This document shows, in pieces, positions 58,618 to 64,000 of a DNA stretch of 64,000 bases. Position 1 is the first letter of the stretch, and each line of letters opens with the position of its first letter. Position numbers and translations under genes: made by a program. Source of the DNA: Magnolia sinica (taxonomy: Eukaryota; Streptophyta; Magnoliopsida; Magnoliales; Magnoliaceae); NCBI RefSeq assembly GCF_029962835.1, contig NC_080582.1:72288177-72352176 (forward strand), written 5' to 3'. The notes under the pieces are model-generated. The model was not told the origin of the DNA and searched no databases. It worked only from the letters and a program-made list of their open reading frames with translations.

Positions 58618-59239
58618 TTCATATGTTAGTTTGGGTTGGCTTATTTCTTGTTGTAATTTGGTTCTGAGTTCGTGTGAACACATTGATTCACTTGATTGGA
58701 ATCAACCTATGCAATGGACTATTACATAGCGCTTGTAATCAACCTATGTAATAGTTCATCACATAGCGCTTTTGGAAGTTTTGATTCATTTATTTGCTAG
58801 AGCCCATCATGAATTGCTTATGATTCTAAAGAATCACTTTTGTGGCAATTGTAGAAATAGAATCATGATACACGAGGAAAGCTTGTTCTCACAACTTACA
58901 ATAGAATCATGATACATGAGAGTTGAGGCTCTCTGTCCCATTGTTATTAATGAATGAAATGAAAGTAATTACTTCTACCCATTATTAATCAATGAAAGTA
59001 ATTCCGTCTCCCTTGGTATGTACTTACGATGGGAGTCATGATACATGAGAATGTCTATCCCATGTTTATTTATCAACGAAAGTAGTTATCCCTTGGAAGG
59101 TAATTGTACCTTGCACATAATGATTATGAAAATTGCCTAACCTCACTCCCATGTTTGATGTTGTTGCTATCCAATCATGTGAATTATTTTTTGAATGACT
59201 ATCAGGTGTAAGATTAAAAAAAAAATAATAAAAAAAATC
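57869..59239. other. CACTA-like interior, right part
   Basis: Mostly unrecognised. 58447-58571 is an exon-like block after a CTTCTCAG acceptor reading HARNHSSLDMEGLALHHVFG and ending SFIN with a stop; no family recognised. A (TC)21 run follows at 58573-58614. At 58705-58775 a 36-bp tandem pair (AATCAACCTATG...CATAGCGCTT) occurs. GAATCATGATACA recurs at about 58859, 58909 and 59034. Confidence 0.4.
58573..58614. repeat. (TC)n microsatellite
   Basis: Twenty-one uninterrupted TC units. Confidence 0.95.
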
Positions 59240-59517
59240 TGACGATATTTTAGCAACGGACCAAATCTGTCACTAATTTCTAAACAAGTTGATAATGGAC
59301 GACGGATTTGAGGTTCATTGCTCTCCTCATATTAGCGAAGGACCTTATCCGTCGCTAATATTTTTAATGACGAATAATTCAAGCGGTTTTTTCTGAATTT
59401 CAGCGACGGAAAAATGACCCAGTAAACAGCGACAGACCAAGCGACGAACAAAATCTGTCGTTTATTTGGTTTTATGACGGATTAGGTCCGTCGCAAATTC
59501 GTGATTTTGGCGTAGTA
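59240..59517. repeat. Right terminal and subterminal repeats of the CACTA-like element
   Basis: At least eight copies of CGACGGA-type words in both orientations (for example GACGGATTTG near 59298, TCCGTCGCTAA near 59349, TCCGTCGCAAATT near 59488), closing with GATTTTGGCGTAGTA. The inverse complement of this end matches the left terminus in layout. Copia gag resumes at 59518. Confidence 0.8.
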
Positions 59518-59766
59518 ATTGTAGAGAACCTCATTCGTGAGACATAAACGAATGAAAGCTAAAGCATTTATGTCAAGAGTATTCCAGTCTTCGTCATTTA
59601 TAGTTGATTTTCGCTCCTCGAGAGTCTTAACTTCGCTATGCTTAGTTAATAGACTAATCATCTTAATCTTCCATAACTCAAATATATTTTTGCCCGAGTA
59701 CTTCTTTATATCAAACTTGGCTTTTCCCATTGATAATAATCCCGCAGATCTAAATCTATGCCCCAA
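59518..59766 (-). pseudogene. Copia gag N-terminal part
   Basis: The likely start is MGKAKFDIKKYSGKN (second Met of the frame, near 59730), as in copia gag. NIFELWKIKMISLL, DEDWNTLDINALAFIRLCL and TNEVLYN follow. The coding sequence then meets the CACTA-like end and continues at 43249. Confidence 0.8.
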
Positions 59767-59772
59767 TGATTA

Positions 59773-59783
59773 CTCTGATACCA
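59773..59783 (-). other. Copia primer-binding site
   Basis: Minus strand TGGTATCAGAG, the perfect complement type for initiator-methionine tRNA, two bases from the 5' LTR at 59786. Confidence 0.9.
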
Positions 59784-59785
59784 CT

Positions 59786-60068
59786 TGTTGGGTTTTGGAC
59801 TGCGGAATCACATAGAGATGGATCTAGGATAGCAATCCAAGAGCACCAAGAAAACACAAGCGAACATAAAGATTTAATGTGGAAAACTCTTTCGGGAAAA
59901 AACCACGGCACAAAGCGACAGATCTTCACTATGAATTATAAAGAGGAAGGACTTACCAGACTTGAGCAATCCTCAAATCTCTACCTTGCTCTACCCTTTT
60001 AGAAACCCTAGAACCCTTTTAGAAAGCCTTAGAATCCCCTAGAATGCCTCACAATCCCATTTACACGC

Positions 60069-60108
<40 letters not shown>

Positions 60109-60218
60109 GTATACATAGTTGTAGAAAGAATCCCAAATAAAATCGGAAAGAATCCTAAACAAAATCGGAAATAAATCCTAAACAAAATCTGATTAGATTT
60201 AAGACATCAAATACAACA
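59786..60218 (-). repeat. Copia 5' LTR
   Basis: Plus strand runs TGTTGGGTTTTGGACTGCGG to ATACAACA. It aligns with 28332-28754 and contains an AC microsatellite (about 60073-60101) not present there. TTTTT follows at 60219-60223. Confidence 0.9.
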
Positions 60219-60496
60219 TTTTTGGCCTAATCATGCAAGTCATGCATGGAGTTTTTTAGAAGATAAAAGGTTAAAATAACGCTGGTTTCTTTGATGTATA
60301 TGATTTATTACAGTCAGTGTAGTATAAAACAAGTTGCAAATAGAAAAAGAAGATAATATTCTTAGACGAATGGTCGAAGTCGTGATATTTTTACCGAACT
60401 TCTTCGTTGGTTCAAGTATCTTCTCTGGTCCACATGTATATAGGAGGACTTTACCAACCTGGAGATCTTTAGGGCATCAGGGTAATCTGTGCCTAG

Positions 60497-61105
60497 TTTT
60501 TTTTTTTTTGGTGAAACTGAGATTCCATTGATATGAACAACCAAGATACAAAACGAGCAGAGATTCGGGTGCACCCGGGCAGACAAAAGGGAGCCCGGAC
60601 CACCTATCATGTGGCTATACAATGGAAGGGAAAATACATGAAAAGGGTTATGATTTCTTAAGCGCACCTATGCCCACTTTGTCAAGAAAACAAAGGCCGC
60701 TAATCAGCCTAGGGAGAGCGGCCTTCGTGATCGCCTAAAAAAAAATCCTGATTGGCCGCTCCTAAACGAGTGAGGCCATCAGCCGGCCCATTGATTTCTC
60801 GGGGAATACGCGAAATGAGAAAATTTCCTTTTTTTTAAAATTATTATTTAAGAATTTGGATTCTCGATATCCAGTAATCCCATTTCCAATGGAGGTAGGA
60901 CAGTCCCTTGAACGCTTCCACCACAAAAGAAGAGTCCGATTCTATAAGCACGTCATGCAGCCCCTGTGCTATGTAGAATTGCATCGCATCATAAAGGGCC
61001 TGGAGCTCTGCCCTGTTATTTGAGGTGTGGCCGTAGCCTTTGAAGAAAGAAAAAATCAGATCTCCATTGGCATTTCTGCATATACCACCACCCCCAGACG
61101 GACCG
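60497..61105 (-). mobile_element. 5'-truncated LINE end with RNase H, 17-bp duplication
   Basis: GGGTAATCTGTGCCTAG flanks it at 60480-60496 and 61106-61122. Minus-strand reading gives GPSGGGGICRNANGDLIFSF, NNRAELQALYDAM, LIESDSSFVVEAFKG and WKWDYWISRI, an RNase H domain without its last part in frame. The tail motif ATGATAGGTGGTCCGG and ACCCGAATC is near 60600-60565, and the A-tail is at 60497-60509 (T-run on plus). Confidence 0.85.
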
Positions 61106-61122
61106 GGGTAATCTGTGCCTAG

Positions 61123-61790
61123 GTCTAAGGCTTTGCATTTAGTAGGATGAATGGTCTGCTATTGTATGAGGTCAAGAGATACTCTATCTTCCATTAGAGG
61201 AAGCCCCTATTCTTTGACCAGGGAGCTTCTATCCTTCAGTCGATTGTGGACCTCCTTTCCAACTCTAGTAAGACCCCTTGGAACAATTTCTACCACAAAA
61301 GGAGGGTCGAATTCATCCAGGGAATCGCCTCGGTCTCCATCAAATACATTCGTAGGGTAGTGAATAGAGTGGCTGATGGGCTTGCTCGTTTGGGTAGTTC
61401 TGATCAGTTAAACAGGGACTACACATAGACTGCTGACCTCCCTCTCCTGATCTGAGGAGAGCTAGTTCTCTACCGTTTGGGCCTTGGCAGAATTTCGGAG
61501 TCCTAGCTCTCCTCTGCCAAGGCCGAGCTGGTCTCCCTCCTCCATTGTTGAGGTTCAGCCAAGCGCTGCTCCCCTAGTAGCTGCCCCTATTTGGGGCTTC
61601 CGAGTGTGTTTTTTTTTTGGTCAGTGGTTGTCAAGTTAGTAGTTCTCAGTAGCCTTCCCTGTTTAAGGCTTTGTCTACATGATAGGTGTGGTCCGGGTGT
61701 TTTTGTTGGCCCCACCTGAATGGCTGTAAAATTTCCCTAATATTAATACAAAGAAGAAGATTTCCAAAAAAAAGGAGACCATTGCTGTAG
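61123..61790 (+). mobile_element. LINE 3' end (RNase H terminus and untranslated tail)
   Basis: RRVEFIQGIASVSIKYIRRV then VNRVADGLARLGSSDQL (61300-61410) is the last helix region of a LINE RNase H. The 3' untranslated part carries strong inverted repeats (61442-61524) and then ATGATAGGTGTGGTCC, a T-run, CCCCACCTGAATGGCTGTAA and an A-rich end near 61770. The part left of 61123 may continue before 60480, since the minus-strand LINE inserted exactly there. Confidence 0.7.
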
Positions 61791-62728
61791 AGCCCAAAAT
61801 AGAAAATATCAAAATAATTCATTTGCATGACTCGATCAAACCATCTCTTGTATTTAAATTGAATTATTGTTCTCTTCTGAAGGAGATGGAGGAATTGGAC
61901 AACCTAATATTGACTGGTTGCTATATTCATCTTATTCCAATCAATGTACGGTTAGAGATCGGATTGTAGCCAAATTAGCCTAGGTTTTGGCCTTGATCCA
62001 TGACTTCTCCTGATTTAAAACCAAGACCACAAGTAGGTTTGCTTGGGTATCGGTCTGATCATCAGACGTTTAAGATCTCTTCTGATGCTGCAAAGTTGCC
62101 AAACATCTTTAGGAAGATGTCCCAGTATGAGAGAATGAAGGAGAAAGACATTGTAGAAAGATGGTATAACCAGAGGCTTGGCGAATACCTTTCCTTTGCG
62201 GGGTATTTATAGGCTTTCAAGAGGTAAAAGCCTCATTTATTCAGCTTAACAATTGAATGCCACGAGGCAGCTTAGCGACCAATCATCGTAGATGATAGAA
62301 TCTTTACCGCAGTTGTATTTTCGCCTTCTTAATGAAGCATGGCATTTTGTTGAACGAAGTGGTGGTCTAAGCCACGTGTAAGATGATGACTTAGTGTCTT
62401 AACGATGAAACTTAAGAAGATGTAAAATCGTAATTAATGAAAGATCGTGTATCTTTGAAGTAAGATCGACAGAAGGATTGTCTTAGATACAAATACAATC
62501 TCTTGCCAATATACGTCATATGATGGCAACGCATGACTATGTCCTATTAGATCTATGGTAGAAAGCCACTGACTAAATCATTACGTAAGATAAAGATAAA
62601 AAGAAAGACTACTTTCACTTAAAAGATGTTGCCTCAAAAGGGTAACCCAAGAGTCAGAAGAGTAAAACTGTAAATGACCATCAAGGCTGGGATATCATAG
62701 ATCCATAAAATAAAACATTCAAAAGTAT
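61791..62728. other. Stretch without recognised gene
   Basis: A plus-strand frame at 62000-62212 (70 codons, basic, start MTSPDLKPRPQVG) matches nothing I know. The remainder is AT-rich. The part 62220-62700 could be LTR or intergenic sequence of the remnant to the right, but no boundary is seen. Confidence 0.35.
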
Positions 62729-63975
62729 TTAAAACTTAAAGTTTTTGAGGCCTTTATAGCTTTTGGTCGAAATGTTCATTTGATTGCTTGCAACCTTCTT
62801 GGACATTTGCAGCTGCTCGATCTCCCACTTTGCCGAAATAATCTGGCTCAAGGAGTCAGCAATTTCAGTGAGTGAAGACTGGCAGGCTTCAAAGGCAGCT
62901 TTCAGGTCCTCTGCTTGCTTCTTTCCAATTGCCTCTAATGCCTTCACTTCTCTTATTGCTTCCGCCAGTTGTTTCTTTAGCTCTTCTACCTGTAGTTGGG
63001 CCAAGTCTTCCTTGGCTTTGGTCATCTCTCTCTCAACAGTTAATTCCTGAGCCTACAGCTTTTGGGCATCTTAATTTTGAACGGTTGCAGCGATATTTAA
63101 AAGCAGATGTTGATGAGGCCATAAAGAAACATTAGTATGACCAATCTCCTATTAGGCTAGTTTGTAATCGCTAGTTGTCATCAATACTCGCTTCAACAAG
63201 TTAAGATTAGCAGGGAGGATGTTGCCTAAGGACTCTGGCCGAATGACTTGAGTGGCCAAAGATTCTAGCCGATTGTCGACTATGAAACCAGGTAGATCAT
63301 AAGTTAGTAAAGTTTCATTCGCTCTTTTCAAGTAGTCAAGATCCAACTTCTGGTCAATGTCAGGTTGAGGAGATGGAATAGTGTCGACCATCATGGGATC
63401 TGATCCAAGAAGTATATAACACATCCAAATTGACCAAGATTGTATAGGAGCCTGACCCATCTTCACTATAGAAGGATTGATTGATTCTCTGACCCTCGGG
63501 GAGTCGACTGTAGTAGGAGGCGGATCGATAGAAAGTTGGTCGATAATGATCATTTGAGGAGGGTGAGAAGAAGTTGACATTGACACGTTCAAAGAAATCA
63601 TAGGTATACGATTGCTGGTGGATGCTTGGATCTTTCGGTGGAATCAACTGGAATCATTAGATCTTCGATCATATGATCTAGCTTCTTTGGACAACAGTAG
63701 GATCTCCAATCTCGACCACATAATTGCTATCTTCTTTTTCTTTGTGAGGAGGATATGATTATGGAACATGGGAAAGATTGGATGAAGGCGCGACAAATGA
63801 AGCTTCCGAGTGATGTCATCGAATGAGCGGAGCAGGGTTGATATCTTCTTCTCCTTCGAGAGGACGATTGGTACTTGTCGAATTTTCTATTTCGACCTCT
63901 ACCTTTATGGGACTTGTGGTCCTTCTCGGTCTTCTGTTGAATCTTCTTCGTTGGCCACTTCCCTTTCTAGAGCCG
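62729..63975 (-). pseudogene. Unrecognised coiled-coil coding remnant, probably retroelement-associated
   Basis: At 63025-62729 a minus-strand frame is a regular coiled coil rich in Glu/Lys/Leu (VEELKKQLAEAIREVKALEA). At 63601-63152 a second frame reads RANETLLTYDLPGFIVDNRL with Pro-rich start, and at 63970-63830 an Arg-rich stretch (RKGSGQRRRFNRRPRRTTSP) occurs. Such a basic region, spacer and coiled coil recall plant retroelement or plant-mobile-domain proteins, but I cannot name the family. The pieces lie in different frames with stops between them. Confidence 0.35.
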
Positions 63976-64000
63976 GAATCCTTACTGTGGTGTGCAGTGT

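Larger units (their letters stand above)
43250..59517. mobile_element. CACTA-like DNA transposon with captured host-gene fragments
   Basis: The insertion cuts copia gag exactly between LTNEVLYN (right side) and VLREKIAASLW (left side), which fixes its limits. The right end read inwards on the minus strand is ACTACGCCAAAATCACG, one base from the CACTA consensus. The left end reads ACCACCAAAATTATG. Both ends continue into dense CGACGGATT/TCCGTCGC subterminal repeats typical of CACTA elements. No transposase frame is seen, so it is non-autonomous. It holds foldback elements, a minisatellite, a 6.2 kb LINE and three host-gene fragments. The 3-bp duplication is not resolvable. Confidence 0.75.
28332..60218 (-). 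mobile_element. Ty1/copia retrotransposon expanded by nested insertions
   Basis: Two related LTRs (28332-28754 and 59786-60218) bound the element and a TTTTT duplication flanks it (28327-28331, 60219-60223). The PBS beside the right LTR shows that it reads right to left. Coding remnants appear in the copia order gag, protease, integrase, reverse transcriptase, RNase H. Removing the insertions 31778-42669 (plus its 5-bp duplication) and 43250-59517 leaves about 4.7 kb, the usual copia length. The pol region carries several stops and frameshifts, so it is inactive. Confidence 0.9.

Noticed and set aside
62000..62212. 70-codon basic protein
   Set aside because: No recognised family, no splice or promoter context; listed only as part of an empty stretch.
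1..64000. CRISPR arrays, bacterial operons, tRNA or rRNA genes
   Set aside because: Spaced identical repeats, cloverleaf sequences and prokaryotic gene packing were not found; the window is plant nuclear DNA.

Overview
This window looks like nuclear DNA from a flowering plant. The evidence is spliceosomal GT-AG introns, a plant-only WRKY transcription-factor gene, plant-type LINEs, Ty1/copia and Ty3/gypsy-type LTR elements, a CACTA-like DNA transposon and fragments of plant genes. A woody magnoliid-like lineage is my best guess. It rests only on the dense family of foldback elements carrying GTGGGCCCCAC-type ends, which I associate with magnoliid genomes, so treat it as weak. I see no tRNA, rRNA, CRISPR array or bacterial gene.

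Layout. 1-7520 is an L1-type LINE on the minus strand whose first ORF carries an RRM domain. A probable solo LTR (1121-3409) splits its reverse transcriptase. 7700-8900 holds a SINE with long target-site duplications and two 5'-truncated LINE ends, one inside the other. 9915-13018 (minus) holds three exons of a group IIa-like WRKY gene: a first exon, a coiled-coil exon and a WRKY exon ending exactly at the V-type intron. The exon with the zinc-binding histidines is not seen. 13100-18810 is mostly GGGCCC-ended miniature elements. 19849-27586 is a decayed LINE whose 3' tail is split by a 4.16 kb solo LTR.

28332-60218 is one Ty1/copia element on the minus strand, with both LTRs, a PBS and a TTTTT duplication. 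Nested insertions expanded it from about 4.7 kb to 31.9 kb. Insertion one (31778-42669) is a non-coding LTR element of LARD type with 3.2-3.3 kb LTRs, a PBS and a TCATT duplication. Insertion two (43250-59517) is a CACTA-like transposon without a visible transposase. It holds foldback elements, a 21-bp minisatellite, a full LINE with a 16-bp duplication (47951-54197) and, in a row on the plus strand, exon fragments resembling an ERD6-like sugar transporter, NADPH-cytochrome P450 reductase and an SLAH2/SLAH3-type anion channel. 60497-61790 is one LINE end beside or inside another. 62700-64000 holds an unrecognised coiled-coil coding remnant on the minus strand.

The only plausible host gene is the WRKY gene. 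The most interesting object is the CACTA-like element with its three host-gene fragments. Nearly every LINE end here shares a short 3' tail motif (GATAGG, then a T-run, then CCCGAATG, then TGTA), which suggests related LINE families recognised through a common 3' end.
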